Below are positions 44,537-53,036 of a DNA stretch of 64,000 bases, one piece after another (within the stretch, counting starts at the first letter, position 1; every line of letters begins with the position of its first letter). This DNA comes from Kineosphaera limosa NBRC 100340 (GTDB lineage Bacteria; Actinomycetota; Actinomycetes; Actinomycetales; Dermatophilaceae), in the NCBI RefSeq assembly GCF_000298215.1, contig NZ_BAHD01000019.1:1-64000 (forward strand), written 5' to 3'. The notes under the pieces are model-generated. The model was not told where the DNA came from and did no database searches. It saw only the letters and a list, made by a program, of their open reading frames with translations. The position numbers and the translations under genes were made by a program.

Positions 44537-45289
44537 TCAACCTCCCAGGGTGAGGACGGGGCCGAGCAGGAAGAGCATCCCGAGCGACCAGGTGAGGTGG
44601 GCGGCGATGGGTCCAGCGACGCCGCCGGTCACGCGGCGCTGCGCCGCGGTGAGCAGGCCAAGGCACGCCGCCGCGAACGTCAGCAGCGGCACCCCAGAGA
44701 ACAGCGTGGACGCTGTGTAGAGCGCCGTGGAGCCCACCAGATCCCACCGCGGCCCGAACGCGGCGTAGACGGCGCCCCGGAAGAACAGCTCCTCGGCGAT
44801 GCCGTTGACCACGGTGATCACGGCGACGACCCACACCGACCCCAACCGCGCGTGGTCCAGGATTTCGTCGACCGGAGCCCGCAGGACCGGGATCCGCGCG
44901 ATGACGAACGCGCCCGCGAGGAACAGCGTCAACAGCATCGCGCCCAGGATCAACCCCTGTAGGACGCCCCGGCTCGCGGCTCCCGAACGGGTGCGCCCCC
45001 GACCCAGCCGCAGGGGTCCGGACGCCAGCGCCCCGGCCCCCCACAGCCCGGCGACGCCCGCGGCGGCCCCGTAGAACAGGGGGTCGCCCGGACGGATGGC
45101 CAGCGCCCCGCCCAGGGCGAGCGCCCCGACCAGGACAGTGAGGGCGACCACGACACGCCGGCGCAAACGCTGCCCGCAGGGCTCCGGCAAGGGAGAGCCC
45201 ACCGGGCTGAGCAGGGACGCGCGGAAGAAGGCCCGCAGTTCGGCCACCGGACCGCGTCGGCCCACCGGCGCATCCGTCAGGTCAGGCAC
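44537..45289 (-). CDS. CPBP-family intramembrane metalloprotease
   Basis: A 250-aa membrane protein with about seven helices. The CPBP motif EELFFRG lies in VNGIAEELFFRGAVYAAF, and the second His in AGPIAAHLTW. GTG 45289 overlaps the photolyase stop by 8 nt; no other start fits this. It may be a maturation protease or an enzyme of isoprenoid-related membranes; here it is part of the light-linked operon. Confidence 0.83.
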   Translation of the reverse strand: MPDLTDAPVGRRGPVAELRAFFRASLLSPVGSPLPEPCGQRLRRRVVVALTVLVGALALGGALAIRPGDPLFYGAAAGVAGLWGAGALASGPLRLGRGRTRSGAASRGVLQGLILGAMLLTLFLAGAFVIARIPVLRAPVDEILDHARLGSVWVVAVITVVNGIAEELFFRGAVYAAFGPRWDLVGSTALYTASTLFSGVPLLTFAAACLGLLTAAQRRVTGGVAGPIAAHLTWSLGMLFLLGPVLTLGG

Positions 45290-46667
45290 GCGACCCCACC
45301 GCCCCTCGCACCTCGGCGTAACGAGCCAGCGCCTCGCGGCGTTCGGCGCCGTGATCGACGATGCGCTCGGGGTAGCCGTGTGCGTAGCCCTCTTCAACCG
45401 CCCAGGGCTCGTGGGCGGTCGCCCCCGACAGGTGCGCCAACTCGGGGACCCAACGGCGGACGTAGTGACCATCAGGGTCGAAGCGCAGCCCCTGCAGGAC
45501 GGGGTTGAACACCCGAAAATAGGGGGCGGCATCGGTGCCGGTGCCGGCGATCCACTGCCAGCCGTGGGTGTTCGAGGCGAGGTCGCCGTCGATGAGGTGG
45601 TCGAGGAACCACCGCGCACCGGCCGGCCACCACACGTGGAGGTCCTTGGTCAGGAAGCTGGCCGCGACCATGCGCACTCGGTTGTGCATCCAGCCGGTCG
45701 CCAGCAGCTGGCGCATGCCGGCGTCGACGAGCGGGAAGCCCGTGCGACCCTGCTGCCACGCCTCCACCAGGTCGGCGGAGTCCTCGTACCGGATGCCCGC
45801 CAGTGCGGGGCGCAGGTCGGCCTCCAGGCTCTCGGGGTGATGGTGCAGAACGTCGGCGTAGAACTCACGCCAGGCCAGTTCGGTGACGAAGCGCTCGGCG
45901 TCCGGCCCTCCGGACGCCTCGAGGTCGGCCAGCAGCGAGCGTGGGTGCAGGACGCCGAACTTGAGGTACGGGGAGAGCCGGGAGGTGGCGTCGAGGTCGG
46001 GGCGCTCGCGACGGGTCGCGTACCCCGCCAGACCGTCCGCGAGGAAGGCGCGCCACCGGTCTAGCGCCGCCCCCTCCCCTGCCGGGGGCAGGTCCGGGAC
46101 GCCGGGGGCGTCCAACGCAGCCTCGAGGCGGGACCACGACTCGCCCGCAGGAGCGGCGGGAGCGAGGACGAGGCTGGGGGGCTCCTGTGCCGGGGCCCGC
46201 CAGCCGTGCTCGCGCCACGCCCTGGCGAACGGGGTGAAGACCTCGAACGGCTTGCCCTCCCGGGTGCGGACCCGTCCGGGCGTGACCATGTACGGACTGC
46301 CCGTCTCGACCCAGGCGACGCCGACCTCGGCGAGCGCGTCCCGGACGCGTGCGTCCCGGGCTGCGCCGGCGGGCTCTGTCTCGGTGGAGACATGGACCGA
46401 CCCCGCCCCGCGCGCCCGGGCGAGAGCAGGCAGCACCTCGGCCGGCTCTCCCTGGAGCAGCGTGAGGTGTCCGTCATAGGCCTCCCGCAGCGCGAGCAGG
46501 GTCGCCGCCAGCCACGCTCGGCGGGCGGCCCCCGCAGTGTCGAAGAAGGCGGGGTCGAGGACGAAGCAGACCGTGACCTCGCCCCCGGCGGCGCGCTCGT
46601 GGGCTGCTGCCAGGGTGGGGAGATCAGCCCGACGCAGGTCGCGCCGGAGCCAGACGATCGCGCCCAT
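45282..46667 (-). CDS. phr: Deoxyribodipyrimidine photolyase
   Basis: A 461-aa class I CPD photolyase that uses blue light and reduced FAD to split pyrimidine dimers. The antenna (photolyase) domain is residues 1-130 (IVWLRRDLRRADLPTL). The FAD domain has the conserved TGFPLVDAGMRQL, MHNRVRMVAASF, DLASNTHGWQWIAGTG and RVFNPVLQG segments, including the Trp residues of the electron chain. It is the first gene of a minus-strand operon, divergent from the P450 and sharing a region with the 17-bp motif, so it is probably induced by light with the carotenoid genes. Confidence 0.95.
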   Translation of the reverse strand: MGAIVWLRRDLRRADLPTLAAAHERAAGGEVTVCFVLDPAFFDTAGAARRAWLAATLLALREAYDGHLTLLQGEPAEVLPALARARGAGSVHVSTETEPAGAARDARVRDALAEVGVAWVETGSPYMVTPGRVRTREGKPFEVFTPFARAWREHGWRAPAQEPPSLVLAPAAPAGESWSRLEAALDAPGVPDLPPAGEGAALDRWRAFLADGLAGYATRRERPDLDATSRLSPYLKFGVLHPRSLLADLEASGGPDAERFVTELAWREFYADVLHHHPESLEADLRPALAGIRYEDSADLVEAWQQGRTGFPLVDAGMRQLLATGWMHNRVRMVAASFLTKDLHVWWPAGARWFLDHLIDGDLASNTHGWQWIAGTGTDAAPYFRVFNPVLQGLRFDPDGHYVRRWVPELAHLSGATAHEPWAVEEGYAHGYPERIVDHGAERREALARYAEVRGAVGSRA

Positions 46668-46683
46668 GCAGCCAGCCTAGGGA

Positions 46684-46700
46684 TTGGACAAACATTGCAC
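46684..46700 (+). promoter_or_regulatory. 17-bp motif, putative LitR site in the phr/P450 promoter
   Basis: TTGGACAAACATTGCAC is a copy of the motif TTDKACAAACRTTGSAC found at three places in the carotenoid island. A P450 promoter with -35 TTGCAC (46695-46700) and -10 TAGGGT (46720-46725, 19-nt spacer) would be overlapped by it, as expected for repression in the dark. Confidence 0.6.
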
Positions 46701-46754
46701 AAGTGACCGATGCGCAAGCTAGGGTCGTGCTTGATTCACCGCGAAGGAGCCCCT

Positions 46755-47978
46755 GTGACCACGCCTGCACCCCGTCGCCGCTCGTCGCGGGCCGGCGAGC
46801 GCGAGGTCCCGCGGGTGGCCTTGGAGGACGGCCTATGGCGCATCCGATCTCTCCCGGTGGCCCGGCAGGTCTTGCGGGCGCGCCGGGAGACGACCCAGGC
46901 GGGGTTCACGGCCGAGTGGATCCCCAAGGGGTGGTTGCGGCACCACCCGATCCTGATCTCGGACGGCCCGCTGCATGATGCCCAACGCGTCAAGGTGGGC
47001 CGGTTCCTGGCCCCCGCGGTTGTCGCCGACCGTTACCTCAACTTGATGGAGCGCGGGGCTGACGCGCTGCTGGACGGCCAAGGCCGCGACGAGTTCGCCC
47101 TCGACGACCTCGCGCTGCTGTACTCGGTCGAGGTCACCGCTCACGTCGTGGGCCTGACCGAGTCACGGGTGCCGGCGATGGCCCGCCGGCTGGTCTCGTT
47201 CTTTCGGCAGCCACCGTTCGACCTGGCCAAGCCGCGCCTGGGTCGGACGCCCCGGCAGTGGGCCACGGCCGCGGCCAACGGGCTGTGGCCCCTCGTTCGG
47301 TTCCACCTGGCCGACGTGCGCCCGGCCATCCGGAAGCGGCGTCGGCTTCCGGCTGACGACATCATCAGCCACCTCATCGCCGAGGGCTACACCGACGCCG
47401 ACATCCTCGTCGAGTGCCTCACCTACGGCACCGCGGGAATGGTGACCACCCGCGAGTTCATCACGATGGCTGCCTGGCACCTCCTGGACGACCAGGACCT
47501 GGCCGATCGCTACCGGGCGGCGCAACGCCCGGAGCGGTTGGCGATCTTCAACGAGATACTGCGCCTGGAGCCGGTGGTTGGCCACCTCTACCGGCGTGCC
47601 ACGGCTCCCTTTACCCTGACCGAGGGTGACCGGACGTGGGCGGTGGCGTCCGGGGACCTGATCGACGTCGCCGTCCGCCAGGCCAACGCCGACCCGGACG
47701 CCGTGGGTGCCGACGCGCTCACCCTGTGCCCCGGCCGCCGGCTTCCGGCCGGGGTCAACCAGGCGGGGCTGAGCTTCGGCGACGGGGCGCACCGCTGCCC
47801 GGGCCAGCCGCTGGCCATCCTGGAGGCCGACGTGCTGCTCACCCGTCTCCTGGCGCGCGAACCGGTCGTGCTCGGCGAGCCGGCGCTGGGTTGGGACGAC
47901 CTCATCGCCGGCTACACACTGCGCGGCCTCCGCCTCCGGCTTGAAGCACCGGCCACCACGGCGGGGAGACAGCCCTGA
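46755..47978 (+). CDS. Cytochrome P450, probable carotenoid hydroxylase
   Basis: A 407-aa P450. The heme-binding motif is FGDGAHRCPGQ (Cys ligand), the K-helix ExxR is in NEILRLEP, and the I-helix has YGTAGMVTTREF, an AGxxTT variant. GTG 46755 follows GAAGGAG. It heads the P450-crtYc-crtYd-crtU operon (TGATG overlap with crtYc). In Brevibacterium-type clusters a P450 is thought to hydroxylate isorenieratene to 3,3'-dihydroxyisorenieratene; the same role is inferred here. Confidence 0.85.
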   Translation: MTTPAPRRRSSRAGEREVPRVALEDGLWRIRSLPVARQVLRARRETTQAGFTAEWIPKGWLRHHPILISDGPLHDAQRVKVGRFLAPAVVADRYLNLMERGADALLDGQGRDEFALDDLALLYSVEVTAHVVGLTESRVPAMARRLVSFFRQPPFDLAKPRLGRTPRQWATAAANGLWPLVRFHLADVRPAIRKRRRLPADDIISHLIAEGYTDADILVECLTYGTAGMVTTREFITMAAWHLLDDQDLADRYRAAQRPERLAIFNEILRLEPVVGHLYRRATAPFTLTEGDRTWAVASGDLIDVAVRQANADPDAVGADALTLCPGRRLPAGVNQAGLSFGDGAHRCPGQPLAILEADVLLTRLLAREPVVLGEPALGWDDLIAGYTLRGLRLRLEAPATTAGRQP

Positions 47979-48319
47979 TGGACGATCGCTACCAGTACCT
48001 GGCCCTAATGGCCGCCTGCGTGCTGGTCACCCTTCCCTTGGAGTTCCTGCTCCGGGCCCGGGTGTACCGGCGCCCGGTGCGTCTGGCCCTGGCGATGCTG
48101 CCGACGCTGGTCGTCTTCGTGGCCTGGGACATGCTCGGCATCGCGCGCGACCACTGGTCCTACAGTCCTCGGTTCACCACGGGCATCATGCTGGGCCCCA
48201 TGCCCCTGGAGGAGCTGGTGTTCTTCCTCGTGATTCCGGTGTGCGGCCTGCTCACGTACGAGGCTGTCGGCAGCGTGCTCCGGCGCGTCCGCGGCGGGGA
48301 GGAGGACGCGCATGCCTGA
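47978..48319 (+). CDS. crtYc: Lycopene beta-cyclase subunit CrtYc
   Basis: A 113-aa membrane protein with three helices (about 5-25, 35-55, 75-100). It carries the heterodimeric-cyclase motif MPLEELVFFLVIPVCG. With CrtYd it cyclises lycopene ends to beta-rings. The start overlaps the P450 stop (TGATG) and the 3' end overlaps crtYd by 8 nt, so translation is coupled. Confidence 0.9.
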   Translation: MDDRYQYLALMAACVLVTLPLEFLLRARVYRRPVRLALAMLPTLVVFVAWDMLGIARDHWSYSPRFTTGIMLGPMPLEELVFFLVIPVCGLLTYEAVGSVLRRVRGGEEDAHA

Positions 48320-48635
48320 GTACACCGTCCTCACGCTGGCGGCCATCCCCGCCGTCGCCGCGATGGAACTCCTGTGGCTCCGAACCGGCCTATTCCGCCG
48401 GGGACAGTACTGGCTCGCCATCGCGATCGTCTTCTTCTTTCAGGTCTGGGTGGACGGCTGGCTGACCAAGCTGAGCGACCCCATCGTCCTGTACAACCCC
48501 GCGCACCACAGCGGCGTCCGATTCCCCTGGGACATCCCGGTCGAGGACTTCGGGTTCGGTTGGGTGATGGTCACCCTTACCATCCTGGTGTGGGAGCACC
48601 TCGGTCGTCGCACGAGCACCCCGGAGGCATCATGA
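48312..48635 (+). CDS. crtYd: Lycopene beta-cyclase subunit CrtYd
   Basis: A 107-aa membrane protein with three helices. Its motif VEDFGFGW corresponds to the PxEDxxFxx motif of CrtYd proteins. It forms the functional cyclase with CrtYc. It overlaps crtYc upstream and crtU downstream (ATGA). Confidence 0.9.
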   Translation: MPEYTVLTLAAIPAVAAMELLWLRTGLFRRGQYWLAIAIVFFFQVWVDGWLTKLSDPIVLYNPAHHSGVRFPWDIPVEDFGFGWVMVTLTILVWEHLGRRTSTPEAS

Positions 48636-50158
48636 ACCAGCCCGGCTCTCCACGCACCCTCCCCGGCCGCGACCGGCGAGCGGTGCGCCACCCCGCGCCG
48701 GGTGGAACCGCACGCACCGGCCACCCCGGGCACGTCCTCGTCGCCGGCGGCGGCATCGCAGGGCTGGCGGCAGCCACGGTCCTGGCCGAACGCGGCGTCC
48801 GGGTCACCCTGGCCGAGGCGTCCGATCGGCTCGGCGGGCGGGTTGCCGCGTGGCCGCTGGCCGACGGGCGGACGATGAGCCGGGGCTTCCACGCCTTCTT
48901 CCGGCAGTACTACAACCTGCGCGCCCTGCTACGTCGCGTCGACCCGGAACTGGCCGTCCTCACCCCCGTGGAGGACTACCCGCTCCAACGCCCCGACGGC
49001 CTGCGCGACTCTTTCACCGGCCTGCCCACCACCCCGCCGTGGTCGATGCTGGAGTTCGTGCGGCGCAGCCCCTCCTTCACCCTCGCGACGCTGGCCCGGG
49101 TCAACGTGCCCGCGGCCCTCGAGCTACTCAGGACCCGTTTTCCCGGCACCCACGCCGCCTACGACGGCGAGTCCGCGGCGGCGTTCCTGGATCGGTTGCG
49201 CTTCCCCCCTGAGGCGCGCGCCCTGGCCTTGGAGGTGTTCGCCCGCTCCTTCTTCGCCGACCCGCGGGAGTTCGGCGCCGGCGAACTCGTGGCGATGTTC
49301 CACACCTACTTCCTCGGGTCCGCCGAGGGCCTGCTCTTCGACGTGCCGGAGGACGACTACGACACCGCCCTGTGGGCGCCCCTCGGACGCCACCTGGCGG
49401 GTCTCGGTGTCACGGTGCGCGTGGGCGCCCCCGTCACCGACCTTGCGATCGGGGCGGACCGGGTGACCGCGCTGGTTTCCGGCTACCCGATCGAGGCGGA
49501 CGCCTGCGTCCTCGCGGCCGACCCGCGCTCCGCCCGGGAGCTGATCGCGGCGCTGCCGGACGCCGACCCGGCCTGGCGGGACGCCGTCGCCGCGACGCGC
49601 AACTCGCCCCCGTTCGTGGTCGTCCGGCTCTGGCTCGAGCGCTCCGTGGACGCCGACCGCCTCGCCTTCCTCGGCACGACCGGCTACGGGCCCCTCGACA
49701 ACGTGTCGGTGCTGGAGCGCTTTGAGGCCGGCGCCGCCACTTGGGCGCGGGACACTGGTGGCTCGGTGGTCGAGCTGCACGCCTACGCCTGCGCCCCAGC
49801 GGTGGCGTCCGACCGGTCCGCGGCGGACCAGGTGGCCGCCGCGCTCGAGGAAGAGCTGCACCGGGTGTTCCCCGAGACGCGCGGGATCGCCGTTCGCCAC
49901 CGGGAGGTCCTGGTCCGCGACGACTGCGTCCTCATCACCCCGGAGCCGTGGGAGGCACGCCCCGGCGTCCAGACTCCCTCGCCCCGCCTGGTGCTGGCGG
50001 GCGACTGGGTGCGGTGCGACCACCCCGTCGCGCTGATGGAGCGTGCCGCGACGACGGGCTTCCTTGCCGCCAACGAGCTGCTCCGCGGCTGGGGCGTCCG
50101 GGGCGAGGACCTGTGGACCGTGCCCTTGCGGGGCCTCCTGGCCCTTCCCACTCGCTGA
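48632..50158 (+). CDS. crtU: CrtU: carotenoid aromatic-ring (isorenieratene) synthase
   Basis: A 508-aa FAD-dependent desaturase/methyltransferase that turns beta-rings into aromatic phi-rings. A 35-residue basic N-terminus precedes the dinucleotide-binding fold VLVAGGGIAGLAAATVLAER. RGFHAFFRQYYNLRALL and the C-terminal LVLAGDWVRCDHPVALMERA match CrtU and related CruE proteins. Together with CrtYcYd it would give isorenieratene from lycopene. It is the last gene of the operon and faces crtB across about 500 nt. Confidence 0.9.
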   Translation: MNQPGSPRTLPGRDRRAVRHPAPGGTARTGHPGHVLVAGGGIAGLAAATVLAERGVRVTLAEASDRLGGRVAAWPLADGRTMSRGFHAFFRQYYNLRALLRRVDPELAVLTPVEDYPLQRPDGLRDSFTGLPTTPPWSMLEFVRRSPSFTLATLARVNVPAALELLRTRFPGTHAAYDGESAAAFLDRLRFPPEARALALEVFARSFFADPREFGAGELVAMFHTYFLGSAEGLLFDVPEDDYDTALWAPLGRHLAGLGVTVRVGAPVTDLAIGADRVTALVSGYPIEADACVLAADPRSARELIAALPDADPAWRDAVAATRNSPPFVVVRLWLERSVDADRLAFLGTTGYGPLDNVSVLERFEAGAATWARDTGGSVVELHAYACAPAVASDRSAADQVAAALEEELHRVFPETRGIAVRHREVLVRDDCVLITPEPWEARPGVQTPSPRLVLAGDWVRCDHPVALMERAATTGFLAANELLRGWGVRGEDLWTVPLRGLLALPTR

Positions 50159-50655
50159 GGCGGTCGGTCAGCCGCCGGCACGCCGGGGGTCTCGTCGGCG
50201 TCCTGGTCGGCAACCGGAGGCTCGGGCGGGGCCGCCTGCCCGGTGTCGGGCGGCGTGAGGGGCAACAGGTGACAGTCCGCGGACAGCGCGGCGGTGCCCA
50301 GGTTCCTGCGTGCGCTGTGGGTGAGGTCGTCCAGACCGATCGCCCTCCAGAAGTCCCGGTGCTGTTCACAGTCCAGGACGGCGGTGTCCTGGCCGCACGG
50401 CGGGGCCCGGTTGCGCCCCGCGGTGACGTGCAGGTAGCGATGGCCGGAATCCCTGGACCGCCACGCGACCACCTCCGGGCGGCAGGATCGTCAGTTCGTG
50501 CGCATCTTCGACCGGGTACACGATTCCCCCTCCGCCGGTGTCCTGGACGGGTCCTCACCCGCCCTCCACGGTCTGCACCGGACCCGGCTGGCCCCCTCGG
50601 CTATCCGGGCCGGGCAACCAGTTGGATTTCCCTATCCCGGTGACCGTGTCAAGGG
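50159..50655 (-). other. Gap with a possible broken minus-strand gene
   Basis: GTG 50521 follows GGAGGGGGAATC and opens VYPVEDAHELTILPPGG, but that frame stops early. A shift near 50466-50477 would connect it to EVVAWRSRDSGHRYLHVTAG and a region with AVLDCEQHRDFWRAIGLDDL, which reads like real protein and then fades into Pro-rich codons antisense to crtU. I do not recognise the family. It follows crtB on the same strand. It may be a frameshifted small gene or a coincidence. Confidence 0.35.
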
Positions 50656-51528
50656 TCAGCGGCGCGGCACCCCAACCGTGACCGACCGCAGCGCCACGGC
50701 CAGCTTCTCGGCGTCCGGCACCCGGATGCGCCCGCCGAACACGTCGTAGCCGGCGGCCTCGATCCGGTCGAGGATCCGGCTGTACAGCACCAGGGCCGTC
50801 CCCACGCAACGCCGTGAGGCAGGGGGGAGCAGCGGGATGCCCTCCTCCGCCTGGACGTATAGGCTGCGGGCGCGCGCCACCTGCTCGGCCATCATCGACC
50901 GCCACGCCGGGGTGACTGTCCGCAACCAGGGGTCGGCGCCGTGGCGCTGCAGGTCCGCCTGCGGCAAGTAGACGCGACCCCGGTCGAGGTCCTCAGCGAC
51001 GTCACGCAGGAAGTTGGTGAGCTGGAACGCGTTGCCCAGCGCCCGCGCGGACTCCTTCGCGTCGGGTGAGTACGGCTCGAGGACCGGCAGCATCATCTCG
51101 CCGATCACGGCCGCGGAACCCTCCATGTACCCGTCCCGCAGTTCCTCCCAGGTCGCCCACGTGTTGTGCTCCAGGTCGGACGCCATGGCAGCGAAGAACC
51201 GCTCGAAGCTTTCCGGGTCGGTTCCGCGACGTCGGATGCTGTCGACGATGGCGGCCATCACCGGCTCGTCCGAGCCCTTCTCCAGCGACCGGAAGAAGGC
51301 GGCGCGGAAGGCGGACAGCCGCTCCCGGGGCGTCCCCCCCGGCGGCACGACGGCGTCGACGCGGTCGGGTTCGTCGACGATGTCGTCGGCGAGCCGGCAC
51401 AGGGCGTACACGGTGAACACGTCACGACGCTGGGCGGGCGGCAACAGGCGCGCCCCCCAGTAGTAGGTCGTGCCGTACTGCTTAGTGAGTTCCCCGCAGC
51501 GCCGGTAGCCGGCCTCGAGGTCGGTCAT
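50656..51528 (-). CDS. crtB: Phytoene synthase
   Basis: A 290-aa trans-isoprenyl diphosphate synthase-fold enzyme joining two GGPP molecules to phytoene. The two Asp-rich motifs are LADDIVDEPD and FLRDVAEDLDRGRVYLP (about residues 45-55 and 175-190). YYWGARLLP and QLTNFLRDV are also typical. The start overlaps the crtI stop as ATGA. Confidence 0.95.
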   Translation of the reverse strand: MTDLEAGYRRCGELTKQYGTTYYWGARLLPPAQRRDVFTVYALCRLADDIVDEPDRVDAVVPPGGTPRERLSAFRAAFFRSLEKGSDEPVMAAIVDSIRRRGTDPESFERFFAAMASDLEHNTWATWEELRDGYMEGSAAVIGEMMLPVLEPYSPDAKESARALGNAFQLTNFLRDVAEDLDRGRVYLPQADLQRHGADPWLRTVTPAWRSMMAEQVARARSLYVQAEEGIPLLPPASRRCVGTALVLYSRILDRIEAAGYDVFGGRIRVPDAEKLAVALRSVTVGVPRR

Positions 51529-53036
51529 CGCCGCATCTCCTGGACGCGCTGGGCCGCGAGCTTGCCCGAGATGAGCACCATCGGGATGCCCACGCCCGGA
51601 GTGGTGCCGGAACCGGCGAAGATCAGGCCGGGCACCCGCCGGTCGACGTTGCGGGGCCGGAAGGGGCCCGACTGCATCAGCGTGTGGGCCAGGGCGAACG
51701 GCGTGCCGGCCGCCATGCCCTGGGCCTGCCAGTCGGCCGGGGTCACGAGCTCCTCGGTGACGATGTCGGTGGGGTACCCGAACGAATCGAGAAACGTGAG
51801 CATCCGGTCGCGCAGCCGGGGGCCCTCGCGGTTCCACTCGAGGCGTCCGACGTGGAGGTTCGGCACCGGCTCGAGCGCGTACAGCGTGTGCGCGCCCTCG
51901 GGGGCGACCGCCGGCGCGTTCACGGACGGCACGGCGACGTACCGGGAGGGGTCGCGCATGGGAATGCCGGTCTTCATCAGGTCGGTGAACGCCTGCGACC
52001 ACTCCTTCCCGAAGTGGATGTTGTGGTGGCCGGTCGCCTCGGGAAGCTCGCCCTTGACGCCGAGGTGCCACACCAGTGCACTCGGCGAGTACTGGCCGCG
52101 GCGGGCGACCCGGGGCGGGGTCAAACCGGGCAGGAACCGCTCGTAGGCCACCGGCAGGTCGGCGGTCACCACGACCGCGTCCGCCGCCAGGCGCTCCCCG
52201 CTCTCCAGCACCACACCGGACACCGCACCGCCGGGTACCCGGGACACCTGGTCCACCGTCACCTCGTAGCGGATCTCCACCCCTGCGTCCTGCGCCGCCC
52301 GGGCCATCGCCGCGGGCACCGCGTGCATGCCGCCCTCGGGGAACCAGACGCCCTCGATCGAGTCCATGTAGGTGATTACCGCGTACAGCGCCAGCGCCTG
52401 GTCGGGCGCCAGACCTGCGTACATGGACTGGAAGGTGAACACCCGGTGCAGGCGCTCGTCGGAGAACCGGCGTGCGACCTCGGGCCCGAGACGCTTAAAT
52501 CCCCCCAGCCGGAGCAACTCCGCTACTGCGCGGGGCGAGCGGAACAGGCCCAGCGGCGAGTTGAAGTTGGCGTCGATGAAGTGGGGCAGCTCCACGTCGT
52601 TCAGCCGACGCAGCCAGACCACGAAGTCGTCGAACGCGCGGGCGTCCTTGGCGCCACTCTCGGCCTCGATTACCTCGCGCATCTTCTCGTACCCGGGGCG
52701 GACGAGCAGGCGCGATCCGTCGGCGAAGAAGGCGTGGTAAGCCGGGTCGAGCAACTGCAGGGTGACGTAGTCGCTCACGCTGCGTCCCACGGCCCGGAAC
52801 GCCTCCTCCAACAGCGGGACCATCGTGAACACGACGGGGCCGGTGTCGAAACGGAACCCGTCACGCTCGAGGATGCCATTACGCCCGCCCGGGAACGACT
52901 CGCGCTCCACGATCGTGACCCGGCACCCCCGGCCCGCGAGGTGCAGGGCGGCGGCCAGACCGGACAACCCCGCACCGACCACGACGATGTGCCCACGGGC
53001 CGCGCCCGTCCGCGCGGTCGAACCGTCCGGCGCCAT
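51525..53036 (-). CDS. crtI: Phytoene desaturase
   Basis: A 503-aa FAD-dependent desaturase converting phytoene to lycopene in the membrane surface. The N-terminal Rossmann motif is VVVGAGLSGLAAALHLAGRG and the C-terminal carotenoid-desaturase signature is FAGSGTTPGVGIPMVLISG. ATG 53036 overlaps the idi-crtE stop (TGATG), so the operon is idi::crtE-crtI-crtB with coupled translation. Confidence 0.94.
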   Translation of the reverse strand: MAPDGSTARTGAARGHIVVVGAGLSGLAAALHLAGRGCRVTIVERESFPGGRNGILERDGFRFDTGPVVFTMVPLLEEAFRAVGRSVSDYVTLQLLDPAYHAFFADGSRLLVRPGYEKMREVIEAESGAKDARAFDDFVVWLRRLNDVELPHFIDANFNSPLGLFRSPRAVAELLRLGGFKRLGPEVARRFSDERLHRVFTFQSMYAGLAPDQALALYAVITYMDSIEGVWFPEGGMHAVPAAMARAAQDAGVEIRYEVTVDQVSRVPGGAVSGVVLESGERLAADAVVVTADLPVAYERFLPGLTPPRVARRGQYSPSALVWHLGVKGELPEATGHHNIHFGKEWSQAFTDLMKTGIPMRDPSRYVAVPSVNAPAVAPEGAHTLYALEPVPNLHVGRLEWNREGPRLRDRMLTFLDSFGYPTDIVTEELVTPADWQAQGMAAGTPFALAHTLMQSGPFRPRNVDRRVPGLIFAGSGTTPGVGIPMVLISGKLAAQRVQEMRR

